The position numbers were made by a program, and so were the translations under genes. From Ficedula albicollis (Eukaryota > Chordata > Aves > Passeriformes > Muscicapidae): DNA of 64,000 nucleotides. The DNA lies in assembly GCF_000247815.1 (NCBI RefSeq), contig NC_021681.1, positions 8,616,321 through 8,680,320 of the forward strand. The letters run 5' to 3'. How positions within the stretch are numbered: the first letter of the stretch is position 1; each line of letters opens with the position of its first letter. The notes beneath the pieces were generated by a model. That model was not told the DNA's origin and did no database searches. It saw nothing but the letters and a program-made list of their open reading frames with translations. Below, one piece after another: positions 49,341 to 64,000 of this stretch.

Positions 49341-51589
49341 TCTACTGTAAGCTATGAGCCGTGAAGGATCATTTATGATTCTATTCTGAAGAGGGATGAG
49401 GGAGCTGCCCAGGCAAGCCCCCTGCTCTCTCTGCCTGCCCCCAGTTCAGTTGGGGCTCCACAAGGGAGTCTCTAAATTGAGCTTTGCCCTGTATTTCTGG
49501 CTTCCATATGGGCCTCTTTTCCTTTTTTCCTTCCACTGGTCCAAAGATGGTCACATTTCTAAGGGTTTTTCAAAGGAAGGGCAGGACAGGCTCAGGCTCT
49601 GGAAACACACTGGTGACACCTGGAAGGAACAGTCAGCTTCATTTATCCACATGTAAGAATAGCAGAATAGCAGGGTCTCTGCTTCAAGAGCAGCTGAGTA
49701 GTAGTTTCTAGAATCAAGGCTAATTCACAGGTTTTTCCCACTGCTGTGTATAGTTAATTTCACAGCTTCCACTATTTGAAATGGATAACTTGTATTATTT
49801 TTAATGAATCAAGGTAAATGCTGTCAGACCTCCTAATGGTTGTTTCTATCTACTATACTTTAAAAAATGTACATATGTATCCTTCTTGGCTTGCTGCCAG
49901 TCAATCAATGTTAAAGCTGTTGACATATGGATGTGGGATTTTTTGCTGTCTTTAAAATAGGATCAATGACATTAAGGTTTTTCATGTAAATAGTAGAAAT
50001 AAAGCAGAAAAACCCAAGAGCTATTTATGTTTTTTTGGATGACATCTGCAATGTGGGTGGCATAGAATAAAAAGTAGAAAATTTCAAAGCTGTTCATAGT
50101 TGAATGAATTGACTGAGTATGTATTTTTTAGCAGTTTGAAAGGCATTAGTTATGCAAAGTTCAAACATGTAAACAAAATAAATATATGAACTAAAGATAG
50201 ACCTATGAACTGGCTGCACAAATCTCAATCCATTTATTTGCTCGTTTTCCACTCCCACCCTTTTTTTCTCTGGCCTGTTCTCTCCTGAACAGACATTTTG
50301 CTGAAACTCATAAATTGCCTGAAAAAATAATTCGAGATGAGCAGCTCCCAGCAGAAGCCTCCGTTGCCCTTCACAGGATGCTTTTTGTTGGCTGAGTCTC
50401 TGCAGGGACCAAGCAATCCTGCTGGCCAGGTTGACCTGCCCTGGCAGTGGCCAGCTCATGCTGCAAATGGATTTTGGACAAAAGAAAAGATCCCTCCGTC
50501 TCTCGAGTTCCAAACAAGTGTTTGCAGCAGTGACTCATGCTGCCATAATGCAGGGATAAACACTTGGAAGACACAAAGCTGCAGCTTTAGAGATGATGGC
50601 AGGGAGTTTGGTGCATGCATGGAAGGTGCCACAAGGGAGAAGCTGTCAAGGGGCAGGGCAGAGAGGTACTGGGCTTTCAGATCCATCCTCTGCTCTGAGC
50701 ATGGGGAAGAACCATGGAGAACACGCTGTGCACAGAGGGCATTTGGAAGTGGTCTCTGGCAGGGCAAGATAAACCTCTGCTCCCCAGAACTGGTGAGTAT
50801 CAATTACTGTGCCCCAGAAAAGGTGCAGGACTAAAATCAGCAGCTCCTTTTGCCCAGTTTTCGTTCAGTTCTGTACGTGCTGGCTGTGAGCTGCCCATTA
50901 GCACTGACTGCTCAGAGGCAGCTCACTGTGCTCAGGCTTTCTGCTGGGCATGTGGGCTCAGAGCAAAGCTGGCTTTTCCAGAATAATGCTTTCTCGAAGG
51001 AAAAGACAGTTGTAAAAAGTAGGGTATTACTCTGTATTGGATAATAATTACTTGAGAACTGTAACCTTGTCTCCATTTTTACACTTGCTGAATGAGGATT
51101 CGTTGAAGAGCCCGTGCCAGGAGATGTCTCAGAATAAAGCAAGCAAGGAAAGGATGTTAGCTCAGCTGTGCCCCTCCAGCAGTGCTGGTGTCTCTTCAGC
51201 AAAGGTGTGCTACCAGCCTGACCATTTCCAGGGGATCTGGAGCTGTCACCCTCAGCAAAGACCCTCCAGGCCCTTTTACAGGGATGATTCACAGAACCTG
51301 CTGAATTCTCTTGTCCTTGTGCCATCCCTTCAGTGCAGGCACTGAGTGCTGTAAGCAGAGATCCCCAGACAGCAGCATGGGAGCTGCTGCTGCAAAAAAA
51401 AACCCACTAAAAGCCCTTTCCACAGTTTCAACTCCATTGAGGGAACACTTAGCCCAGAGAAAGAGAAGTTTTTACCATTTTAAGCCTAGACTGTTGTTGA
51501 TAAGATCAGATTTTTTTTTTCCAGAGAGCTGGTATATGGTATTTTAAACAAGATGATCAGACATGATAGTTAAGTTTTTAAAAATTCTC

Positions 51590-51910
51590 AGGGGTTAAGT
51601 TCAACATTTCAATACAACATTATTAATTGTTCTTCTGCTGTTGTTTCCTAAAGCAATGCAATAGCAAAGGTCTGGCATAGACAAAAATAACCAGACACAT
51701 TGTGAACACCTCTAGGAATTTCACACTAGATATACATGCAATTGAAGTCCAAGTGATATGGTGCAGGATAATTATTTAAATAACATGCTAATCTTCACTG
51801 GAAATTAGCAATATCATTTCAAGCAATGCTAATCATAAGCAATTACATGGAATTATCTGGTTACTTACACTGCAAACAGAAAAGTTAATTATTTCTACCC
51901 AAGACAGCAG
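51590..51910. promoter_or_regulatory. Candidate conserved element with clustered POU octamer-like sites
   Basis: AT-rich, non-repetitive DNA holds two ATGCTAAT octamer-like sites (51785-51792 and 51826-51833) and the inverted near-match ATTAGCAAT (51805-51813) between them. TATTAATTG, CACATTGTGAAC (SOX-like) and GATAATTATTTAAATAAC lie nearby. Three POU-type sites within about 50 bp beside a SOX-like site suggest an enhancer. The target is unknown; PAX3 is the nearest recognised gene, about 26 kb away. Confidence 0.35.
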
Positions 51911-54649
51911 CCACAGCTTCAGCACATTTCCTTTCTTGCTGTTTTTGGAGCTGCTTTCATCTTCCCAAGTTCTAAACTTTGCTTTGCTTTTGTACTTACT
52001 TTCTCTAAAACTGAAAATACAGTCACATATATATAAAATAAGGATTTTATAATAAAATTATGTGAGAATTATTAACAAATGGCTCTACAGTCCCATTTTC
52101 CTCCATGTCTAAAGTTGTAGGACTTGATGAGCAGTTGGGAACCCAAAGGACTGATGTGTTTCACACACACTATGTGCTGGAGCTTTACATTTTCCGACCT
52201 GTGCAATGACAATTTCTGTGTGTTCAGTGCATTGCAGGCTGCAGAGGTATCACAGGTTCAAATCTTTCTGTATCACTCAGCTAAACTAATGAAGATATTG
52301 GCATAAAAAATATTTCCTCTTATCAGAAAAGGCCTACAAAATATGCAGACTTGAGACCCATTACAGCTGTGCAGACTTCTGTTACAATTCTTTCTTTATT
52401 GACCTTTCCTGCAATTTTTTGTTTCTGAAAACATTTCTTCCAACTGGATTTTATTTGACCTTTGATAGGCACTAAATAAAAAACAAAAAAGTGCTGTGGA
52501 AACCATAGTCTCTCATGTGCTGGTTTCCAAAGACAGTTTCTACAAATTTTTTCATCTCTTTGAAGTATTTCAAAATTTCAGTTCCTCCAGCTAATCTGAG
52601 AAAGCTCCATTTTGTTGTCTGCAAGGTTAGTGGGTGGTTGGGTCTGACATTCAGAACTGAAAGTCTCAGGTCCAAAATAATGTGTTCAGTAACTTGTCAA
52701 CTAAATATAATGAAAAAGCAAAAGTCATAAAAAGAGTACTTGTAACTTGTGGTATTAAAGCATGCACATTTTAATGGTTTCTTTCTCAGTATAAAGAGTA
52801 AAAAATTAAAATTGCCAAAAAATGGTGAAGGAAGATGGAAGTAAGGGTTGGGCTCTGAGTATGTCGAGGAAATGACTGAGGAAATGAAAACAAGTGCGAT
52901 GAAGCTGAAAAGAAAATTTTTTCAAACCTGTTTAAGTACAATGCTGTGGTACTTGATGAGTTGGGATTCCTGTCTTCACTTCATGGCCAAAGGATCTCTG
53001 TGTCTTCTGAGTGCCCCCCTCCCTCTGGCACAGCCCACATCTCACTGCCAAGTTCAGTGGTCCCAGGTCCCAGTGATGTCTGTAGCTCTGCCCTGCCAAA
53101 TCTCCACCACCCCTGCAGGTATCAGAGATGCTGCTGAGGCAGATAACCCTGGTACAGAGACATCTCACCATGCAGTGCCTCTCTACCTCCTGCAATTCTT
53201 TCAGCAGGGGCTTCAGTTTGTTCATGTTCCTGTCATTTCAGTGGTTCATTGTTTGGGAAACCACAGTCCTGACAGTTGTGTTTGTAACTAATAAGCCACA
53301 GCCTCCTCAGAGGCATCCCAGCTGAAGTAACGGAGTGTGATCTTCCGCAGTGAAATGTGGCTGCTGTCTGTAGAGTGACAGGAAAAGCTGTGCTCATATT
53401 TTGCTCCTCCAGACCCATTCCCTCAGTTTATGAGGGTAAACAAGGCTTATCTGGCTGTCAGGATTGCAAACTCAGGCTGACATCTGAAAACTGAGCTGTG
53501 CTCTCCTAGCATCATCATCCACCCCCAGCCCTGGAATTTGTACTTCGCTCTTAACTTTGTTGATGCTGAAGGCAAAATTATCCACCATCATGACAATGAC
53601 ACCCGTTGTTGTTAAGGAAATGCCTTCAGCACAAGGCACTATTCTCAGCTTCCTCAAAAGTAATCCTTTGTATTCTCATCTTTCATGCTTTTCCTCAGCC
53701 CAGGGGTGATTTTCTTCCCTTGTGAAAATGTAGCTAAATACTGACCAGCTATTAGTGAGATATTTTGGCTCTTTCACTAGAGGCAGTTTCACTAGATAAA
53801 GCTTTAAAAGCTTTTTATTTTTGCTACTGGACAGTATATAAATAACTTCTTTTAAACACTCTCAGAATTCTACTCATCTAGTCTTTTGCAGTAAAATTGG
53901 TTCCACTGGTTTTACAGAAGGTTGCCTTTCTAAATCTCTGGAAATATGTATGGGCCATGCAAAGTGTGGGACAGTTCTTGAATTTTTTTTTAATTGTTAA
54001 ATTTAGGGAGTTCTTTCTACTGCAAGTCTTTCAAGAGGCCAAATCCTGAGTATTTTTCTTGCCCATCAGTGGTAATGGGAGGTAAGCCTCTGGAACAGGC
54101 CATTAGAACACTGTTTCATAAAGGGAATAGAAAATGATTGATTCATGCTCTTGCTTTGAGCAAGAGTAAACAGGTCATTCTGTGAGCAGTAGAAATGGTA
54201 AAATAAGGTTCGTATAGATTTTTACTTTTTCACATTACTAGACATTTTCAGTCTTCTGCCCTTGCTTCTCTCCTCAAATCCTCCATCCTGTCCATGGCCC
54301 AAACACCTTCCCCTCCTGTGCTGTGGTCCTTCCTATGACTCTCTGTCCCATCCTGGAAGCATCTCTATTTCCCTTTTCCTGTTCCCCCCAACCAAGCTGC
54401 TGAATCAAAAGTGGAAACAAGTGTATCCTGACTGGGGTCATCAGACAGCTCAAGCTGTGTCTCTGTTGCACTGTTGTTTTTCCCTAAAGCCTCAAGAGCA
54501 CAAGTCTGGGGAAACCTCTGCTCCTGAGATGGATTTGGTTTGTATTTGCTAGCTGGTTAAAAAATTGGTTGAAGAGAGGTGTTAGAGGCAGTTTGATTAG
54601 ATTGGTCATTATCTTCCTAAGAAAATGTCCAAAAGCCACTAATGAGTTT
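51911..54649. other. Intergenic DNA, no gene seen
   Basis: Mixed AT-rich sequence with short unrecognised frames on both strands. No RNA gene, transposon or tandem array was recognised here. Confidence 0.5.
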
Positions 54650-55065
54650 TCTTCTTCCTAAACTTAGGAAGATGGTGAATGGTCTAGCATGGAAGCTACG
54701 TGAGAAACAGCTGAGGTCACCTGCCTTTTTCAGCCTGGAGAAGAGACTGAGGGAAAGCCTTCACCACAGTCTGCAGCTCCCTCATGCAGGGGAGTGGAGG
54801 GGCAGGCACTGATCTCTGCCCTTGTGCCCAGGCACAGGAGCTGAAGGAGCAGCAGGAGGCTGAGTCAGGGTTGGTTAGGGGGTTGGGCACTGGAACAGCT
54901 CCCCAGGGCCGTGGCCACAGCAGCAGCCTGCAGAGCCCAGGGAGCCTTTGGACACTGCTCTCAGGCACACGGTGTGACTCTCGGGGCTGGGCAGCGCCAG
55001 GAGTTGGACTCTGATGATCCTTCTGAGTCCTTTCCAGTCAGGATATTCTATAATTCTATGAAACT
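54650..55065 (+). mobile_element. CR1 LINE, truncated 3' end
   Basis: The sequence follows the order of the avian CR1 3' region. First comes TTTCAGCCTGGAGAAGAGAC followed by TGAGGGAAAGCC, then TGGAACAGCTCCCCAGGGC and GGACTCTGATGATCC, and finally GAGTCCTTTCCAGTCAGG and the terminal ATTCTATAATTCTATGA (55047-55063). Only the 3' few hundred bases are present, with no open reverse-transcriptase frame, as expected for a 5'-truncated copy. It supports an avian source. Confidence 0.88.
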
Positions 55066-57060
55066 GGACCTGAAAAGTTTCCTTCACTCCAGACATCAGT
55101 CTATATTAGGAACATAACTCCCACAAATCCCTTCACTTTCCATGGCAAAAAAAGGGTCACAGACTTCCATTATCAGCTCTTGTAGTACTTGTAATCACTC
55201 ATGTTGACTCCTGGATATGGACAAGGCATATTACAATTAATAAGTAGAAATTTCCCCCTTATTTTTTCTCTCTATTAAGTTTAGGGTAAGTTTGATTAAT
55301 GAAACCTGAATTCTCCTCAGCTGGATGCTGACATCCTCACTGAGAAACACACCCACTAACCTAAGTGTGCACCTGAGGAGGAACTAGGGAGAAGCTGGCT
55401 GTGAGCACTTAGTTCTATTTTAATACATGGGAAGTATTATAATGACATAACTATGTAGGCAGATCAGATAAATATTGACTTGTGGTTGGCAAAGAGATGT
55501 TTAAAGATACCCACCAAGAGCTGGCCCCAGCCCTGCACTTTCATTCCTGCCTTCCTGCTTTGCACTGTGTCCCTGGATGAGATCCTATCCCTCTGGCATC
55601 AGTGGCAAGGCTCGCAGCTGCACCAGCAGGGGTGTAATTTTACTCTTCAAATTAACATGTCACAGATTTTTGTACATGTTGACATATAGGTGGACAAAAT
55701 AAGAATGAAATAGTTTTGAAGACTCTTTCTGTAGCACAGTGAAAACAACCGTGAAGGGACTATTCAGCCTTACTGAAGTCAGTCTATGTAGAAGGAATTA
55801 AGCAATATAAATACAATTTTTAATTAAAAGTCCATGCCTGTAGGTTTTTCACTATCTGAGGAACAGGAAAAAGAAGACAAATGTTTCCCAGATACTTCTG
55901 AGTGACCTTTTAAATTTTACAGCTACTGAAAAACAGACCCAGAGGCAAACAATAAATAATTCCCCCAAGTAAAAGAGTACAAGCACATAACTTGCACGGG
56001 CTGCCTGCCTCCTCAGTCCCTGTGAGCTGGTTCTGCTGGCAGGGGAGCCCTGTCATCATGGCCAGGGCTGAGTGTGCACACAGCAGCAGTGAGGAAAACA
56101 CCCACATGTGATGTCACCTGAGGTTGGGCAAACCTCTACCGACAGATGATTGCGTTTGGAGAAGATAAAATACAATGAATCACACAAACAATTTGGTAAG
56201 ATCTGTGGAGTCTGCCCTGGAGTGTGGACGGGGGTGATGAAGAGCTGTGCCTGGGATTCCTCACAGAGGCCGTGTGCCCATGGCCATGGGCTGGCCTGGC
56301 CCCAGCCCAGGCTGGGTGATGAGATGGCTCTGCCATATCGAGAGCAGTGGCACTCTGGGGCCTGGGTGAGCATCTCCCACAGACAGCCCAAACTGCGTCA
56401 CAGGGACACACTGACTTGCTAAAAAGCAAAAGTGGCTTTGGTTTCCAAGCACACTGGGAAAAAAAGCCTTGATGCAATCTTGCATGATTTGGGGGATTTA
56501 AGAATGAAAAAAAAAGCAACAAACTTTAAACGAGTCTATGTTGAGCAAATTATGATTGTGCAATCCTTTTACAAAATGTATTTATGGGAACAGAAATGGG
56601 CTATTCTAAAAAGAAAAAAAAAAGGCATTGATGGAACTGAGGTGCTAAATGTTTCAGAAGTAGGAATCAGCAGGGATCACTTGCAGCAAGGTTTGCACCC
56701 TGAGAACTTGAGGGCCACTTTCCAAGTGATAAGTCCTCTTTTTCTGCAGGAAACTCCATAGCTGCATTAAATGGAGAAAATATTTAGAGATGTATGCTTA
56801 TAGGTGTATGTGTACATGTGATGTATAAATGTACAAATATTTGGGAAAATAAATAAAAGCTGATTCCAAAACCGGACAAAATCAAACCGGAGACAGCTCA
56901 GTATTTTACACCTGTGAGATGAATTGATGGAAGATGAGCCCACAAAGCATGGCATCCACATCTAAGTGTTTTTCCCAAATATCTTGCTGTGATTTCGGGC
57001 ATTCTATCTTCACGTTAAGAAGACAGCAGGAAGAACATCCTAGCAGGAAAAACACCAAAG
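55066..57060. other. Intergenic DNA, no gene seen
   Basis: AT-rich DNA with short unrecognised frames. The overlapping frames at 56050-56520 on both strands show no known domain. It ends at the edge of a CpG-rich island. Confidence 0.5.
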
Positions 57061-57236
57061 AAAAGGAACATGCCAGGGGGGACTGCGGGGCCGGGAGCCG
57101 GGGAGGGGAAGCGCAGGGCCCGGCCGGCAAGGGGCGCTCCCGGGCGGGGCAGGGTTCCTGTGCGGGAGGAGCGGGGCGGGGCAGTCGCACCTGTGCGGGA
57201 GGGGCTGGACATCACAGCGCACCTGTGCGGGAGGGG

Positions 57237-58301
<1,065 letters not shown>

Positions 58302-58420
58302 GCCCGGCCCGCAGGTGAGTGAGTGAGTGAGCGAGCGAGTGAATGAGAGGCTGAGTGCGGGGGGGCGGCTGTGACTCAGCAGAGCCGCCCCGGGAGGGTC
58401 CCCCCGCGTCCCGCCGCCCG

Positions 58421-58422
<2 letters not shown>

Positions 58423-58472
<50 letters not shown>
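58423..58472. repeat. 50-nt G run
   Basis: Uninterrupted G residues between GCCGCCCGCC and AGCGCTGTGCG. Confidence 0.9.
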
Positions 58473-58473
<1 letters not shown>

Positions 58474-58710
58474 GCGCTGTGCGCTGCCGCAGCCCCGCTG
58501 CATCCCGATGCCCCCAGTGCCTTCGGGCTCTCCGCGCTCCCCCGGGATGGGGCGGTCGCTGCGAGCGGGGCTCCTGCATAAGGGCCTGGCGGCCCGCAGC
58601 CTGGCCCCGGGATGCGGCTGGGGAGGAGCAGCTCCGTTCCTGCGGGTGTCTCTCCGTGCGGGGCGCACCTGCTGCCCCCGGCCCTGCGCCCCGCCCGGCT
58701 GTGCCCCCCG

Positions 58711-59460
<750 letters not shown>

Positions 59461-59540
59461 AGCCCTGCTGATGGAGACAGGCTCCGCTCCTGCCGGCCAG
59501 GCGGGTCGCGGGGTTTCCCGGCATGGTCTGTAATTCCCCT

Positions 59541-62500
59541 GTGTATCTGAAGGGAACAGGGAAGGGTATGATGCAACTCGTGTGTACAGGTCGGACGACC
59601 TGCTTTTTGTCTTACTGTAATGACTTGGATTCATTAGCAGATCGCTTTGTGGTGCCTTTTGGAAAGCAGGTGTGATAATGGGCTTCCAAACTCTACCTGC
59701 AACATAAACCATTCATGGACCAGCTATGAATGTCACAACTCTACCACTCCTTCCCTTCTGTACTATTTCACTCTTCCCTTTTCCACATCCAGTGCTCAGC
59801 TTCCCATTTCAAGCATCTAAAATTCTTCCTTAGCTGCTGCTTGACTCTTTCTCAATTAGATGTAGTTCAGTCTGCTCACTTCTGAGCTACAGTAAGCTCT
59901 ATTTTGGGTAAACTATGCAGATTACTCACTAAAAGATTTCTTTTGAACAGTGACGTAGTTCATGTGGCAGTGTTGATACAAAAATCCTGTCCAAGTTAAT
60001 GCTCCATGAATGCAGCTGTTCACCTTGAGCAATTGCTTTGGGGTTCATGAAGTAAGGCACAATTACCTTTATGTGAAGGGTGAATGCGTTCTGGGTGAGA
60101 CTCCAAGAAACTTGGAGGTAAAAGCAGAAGAGTTTGTTCCCACAGAACTATGACATTCACTTCTGAAACATGAAAGTTGGGTTCAAACACTCCCAAAAAG
60201 GAGATGGGAGTAATAGATTGAACAGTGTTCAGAGAAGTGCTGGAATTATAAAGACAGGCTCTCCCTGTTCCATTTTGTGGAAACTGGGAGTGACAAGTCC
60301 ACTTTTACAAGGAGGGTCTTCTGCAACCTGACAAGAAATGTGAAGGGTGAATTTGGATCTCCCTTAAGTTAAGGCTCAGAACCTCTGCTTTATTGCTAAA
60401 TGACCTGGGGTTACCCTGATGTATCTGCAAATGAGCAGGTTTAGGAGTCTCATTTGCATAGCAAGTTCCTTGGCCATGAATTCTCTGTGGACAGTGGCAT
60501 TTTCTTGCTGCTAGCTTCAGGTGTTTGCAGAGAGGTGCTAAAGTGCTGCTCCTACATCTCCCTCCTGGAGCCTTGTGTGGCTCTGTGCCCATCCATCCCT
60601 TTCTGAAACTCGGGAGTTTCAAAGTCGTTGTCATCGGGACAGGGGTAGTAACTTCCACGCTGCTTTGTCTTTACTGTCACAGCTGTCTTAAAGGTTCTCC
60701 TATGCAAGTTCTTGGACAACCACTAGGTTATACCTGTAAAAACAAAGCATATTGCATGCAGTGAAGATGTGAATGAGACTGCCACAGCTCCATGTCTCCA
60801 GGACACCCCCACCTCCTTCAGTGCCAGCCCTCAGGCCCCTCCATCCGACATGGGCTGGATGTGCATGATGGCCCAGCTGGAGAGGGGAGAGGGAGCTGAG
60901 GGCTGGTATTTTGGAAGGGGATGGACACACCTGGTAGGGGAACATGCCATACTGCACTGAGAAGAGAGAGGATGTCTCAAAGGGGCCAAAAAGTCAACAG
61001 CTCTTCCTCTGGAAGAAGGAGGCTTTTAATTATGGCATACGTTTGTGTCAGAAGTGCTGCTCACGATTCATCATTGTCTGTGTTTGTGTATAACCTGGAT
61101 ATTAAATGTGTGTTTAAAAAAAAAAGCCACAAGGCCTGATTACAGTGGCCAGCAGCAGCAGCAGTGGCTGTGTGTCTGAATCTTTGTAAATCAGTCCTGC
61201 CTGCCCCACAGGAGCTGCCATGAGATGAGACAAGGAATGAAATGCTTAGATGTGACAGCTGTGGCTGCGTGTGTTTCTTAAATAATAAATCACTCACCTA
61301 ACCTATGTTCTTCATGTTCCTTGGTTACCAGATCATTTAGAATAATTTTTTAATACCTCAGGTGCAAACTCTGGTGTCTGTGGATGATACGGAATGGTGC
61401 TAGTCCAGCACACTAACTGGGTTTATGTCCTGGCTAGGGCTAGATACTGAATCTATGGGCTTTTGGTGGAGAAATTGTCTGGGTTTATTACTACAGAAGA
61501 CAAGAGAACAACTTCTTGTAATTATCCTGTCTCTGGATAATACTAATTTCTGTTCTGTACTGCTTTCTCTTATTAGTTTGTTTCACAAGGAATTTATTTC
61601 TGGAGCAGCTAAGAGGTATCATTTCCTGACACTTTGTAGGAAATCCTCAAGCGGTGCTCTTAGAAGCACCAATTACTACCTGAAGTTGGTGTTCTGTGAG
61701 TGGCCAAATAATAGCCACATATATTTCAAAAGTGGAGCTTCGCTTATCTCTAATCTCCTGGTGGACTTTTGCCCCTGAAATTGATAGCCTGAATGAAAGG
61801 GTACAAAGGAAAAAAACAACCTTCTATTCAAAGTTCTTTGTAGAGATTTGTTTGTCTTTCTCCATTCTTCCTTTCCCAGATGCTTTATCATCTTGAGATC
61901 TGTCTTCCTGCCTTTGGGAGAGTACAGTTCATGTTTACACTGTAGTTATTCCTTAACTGTCAGAACTGCTCTGAACTGGTGCAAGGTTTACAAACTGCCT
62001 GATGATCTGTGGTTCTTGCTCATGCCGTAGGTGAGGAGAATAATAATCAGGATAACATCCATCTCAGTTGTATTACAGTCCTCAAAAAGGTGGTCACTTA
62101 CTTGCAGGATATAGATGAATACACTGTTTTTGCTGTGATGGGATGGGTAATTTGAAGCATGCCTGGTCCAGAGCCTGAGTCAAGGTCTCTCTTCTGTGGT
62201 GGTCCCTTGCAATAGATTTTTGCATCAGCCTCAGAAACTTGCTTTTTCCTTTTAAACTGTTTTGCAGGCTTACTTTGTTTCTTGTTGTTTCCCTTTCCAT
62301 GCAGCAGTATGTTGGTGGCAGCTGAGGCAGGTTCAGCAGGAGTGGCAAACCCTCGTGAAAAAATCCCACAAGCACTGCTAGGAGAATAGGCAGCAAGGCA
62401 TTTCTGCCTCAAGTGCTGACACTTTGTCTCACTAGAGAATACAGCTGAACTTTTGGGAACTAGGGAAACATGAGAGCCAGTTTCCTGTTTCAATGGGCTG

Positions 62501-64000
62501 AGCACAAGGCTCACATTCCCCAGCATCACTCCTGTGCTCTGGTACTCTGTGGCCAGATCTCCCTGCCTGGTGGGGCTGCCGAGGGAGCTGGAGCATCCTG
62601 ATGTGTGCAATTCTCAGTTTGAGGTTGAAGCAGCCAGTGAGGGACAGTGCTAATCTGTGAGTGAGATGTTTTCATAGGAGGGTTTTGGCCAGCCCTTAGT
62701 GGCGATCCTTTGGAAGATGATAGTAGTCACATCCAAGATTCAGCTAGTGTGTGGCTACTCTGTGAGAATCTGTTAGCCCTGGGTTTGCCTCTCCTCAGGG
62801 AGCAGCAGCCTTGCATCCCCTCTGGAGAGCAGGCTGCAAAGGCAGGTGTGTGCAGTTTGTTACCATCTCATCTTCAGGATCTTGCTGCAGAAACACCTGA
62901 AGCTAACAGAAGTTGGTGATTTATTGCTGATTGCAATAGCTATCCTGTGTGGTGCCTGCTGCTGAGAGACTGGGTGCTGGCACAGGGGCACACAAGGGGC
63001 TGTGCTGGCAGCCCAGTCCTTACACCCATAATGGTGATGATGATGATGTGTTTCATGACTCAGTGCTTCCTGGCTCACAGCCTGAGTCATCTTTTTGGAG
63101 GCCACTGGACCTCATAACGAGGAGCTGTCAGGATCTGAGGATTAATTCCAGTGCTTGGAGGTGAGCCACTTACTGCTTTATAATTCTGCTGAATGTCTTG
63201 GGCCATTAGTTCAGATATCAACCAGAATAATAAAAGTTAATCTGATGTTGTTTTTCTTGTTTGGGTCTCTGGAGAACAGGAGTAGATTTAACAGACAAGA
63301 AGCCAGAGAAAATGTGTTCTGGAAAATTCCTTTGGACACCCAGTTCTATTAATTTACCTTGTTTTTGTGCTCTGCAGGGAATGTGTATGGGTCATTTGGG
63401 CAGTGGAAGGCGACTAATGACTGCTATGGCAAGTAAATCTGAGGTCTAGAGAGTACAGGTAGTGTTGTTTAAACAATGAAAGTTTTATTTAAAATGTCTG
63501 TTCACTTTCCTTCTTTGAAGGGTTTCAGTTCAGTTTGGGTAGCACATGTAACTTACTTTCCCAAGGTAAACTGTTATTGGTCTAGTTATACAGGACTGTG
63601 AATGCTTTAATATGGAGCTAAATTGCTGATTTATTTATTTTATTACTAAAATTTTGGAATATTTATTAATAGATATAAAAATAAGAAATGTTTAATCCTT
63701 CTATTTGAAGACAGCTGGCAGTTGCAAGCCACTGCTAATGGGGTTCCCTGAGCCTGTGGGTTCTGGCACATGGGAAGTGGTCACTATCACCCCAGGCCAG
63801 GTCATTTTTTTTATCCCCTCTGCAGCTTGCTCCACTGGATGGAATTATGATTGCTTCCTTAAGTCAACCAGTTTATGGGGTGTAGTGCCTTTAGTGTTCC
63901 CCATTGGCATTTCCCTGTGAGAAGTGAGGATGTTGGGGTACTTTATTTTACAGGAGGAGTCAGTGTCAGACACCTCAGTTGTGCCACAAGGGCAAAGCCT
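59541..64000. other. Intergenic DNA to the right edge, no gene seen
   Basis: Mixed AT-rich sequence. The longest frame (62610-62098, minus, about 171 codons) has no ATG at its start and no recognisable domain, though its stop overlaps a donor-like AA|GTAAGTG. Short CAG and GATGAT repeats occur near 61150 and 63030. I recognise no exon of a known neighbour. Confidence 0.5.

Larger units (their letters stand above)
42113..51590. other. Intergenic DNA, no gene seen
   Basis: AT-rich sequence with small tandem duplications and relic fragments listed separately. Frames up to 185 codons (43523-44080 minus; 50337-50834 plus) lack recognisable domains and are overlapped by frames on the other strand. 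Short pieces such as AATCAGGCCCTGCG near 48123 hint at further old sauropsid repeats. Confidence 0.55.

Noticed and set aside
62098..62610. 171-codon minus-strand frame with a donor-like GTAAGTG at its end
   Set aside because: It has no ATG at the start, no recognisable domain and a length similar to other chance frames in this window. Transcript evidence would be needed.

Overview
The window is vertebrate, almost certainly avian, genomic DNA. Two things show this. First, four short minus-strand exons with consensus splice sites encode the N-terminal part of the paired-box transcription factor PAX3. Second, a truncated CR1 LINE at about 54650-55065 ends in the ATTCTATGA-type tail typical of bird CR1 elements. 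There is no dense gene array; nearly all of the window is intron or intergenic DNA.

Layout. Positions 1-19718 are the 5' part of PAX3 intron 4; the homeodomain exon and everything 3' of it lie beyond the left edge. Positions 19719-24153 hold exons 4, 3, 2 and 1 (minus strand; 135, 130, 236 and 85 coding bases, 195 complete codons). They encode the N terminus, the whole paired domain and the octapeptide. Positions 24154 to about 25400 hold the 5' UTR and probable promoter inside a CpG-rich zone. From about 25.4 to 31.3 kb is the proximal upstream region, with several AT-rich, motif-dense islets that are candidate PAX3 enhancers; these are inference only. From about 31 to 64 kb is intergenic DNA upstream of PAX3, with two more CpG-rich islands (about 39.2-41.5 kb and 57.0-59.5 kb), decayed transposons, small tandem duplications and no recognisable protein-coding exon.

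The strongest anomaly is not a gene. Fifteen uninterrupted runs of G (13 to 1821 nt, about 6.3 kb or roughly a tenth of the window) all lie in the same orientation on the + strand. At three of them the sequence just left of the run restarts exactly at its right edge (12, 20 and about 69 bp). One splits the end of PAX3 exon 2 from its splice donor, with a 12-bp exon duplication and a 70-bp displacement. This is what unmerged, overlapping contig ends bridged by filler would look like, for example dark-cycle poly-G from two-colour short reads. I read the runs as assembly artefacts and the long poly-Gly/poly-Pro reading frames across them as meaningless. The window also has two very long, pure microsatellites: a hexamer of about 161 copies and an AAAGG pentamer of about 48 copies.

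I see no previously undescribed genetic system. The items most worth a second look are the directional poly-G insertions, the damaged exon 2 boundary, the tandem NAGNAG acceptor of PAX3 exon 3, and several motif-rich candidate enhancers.
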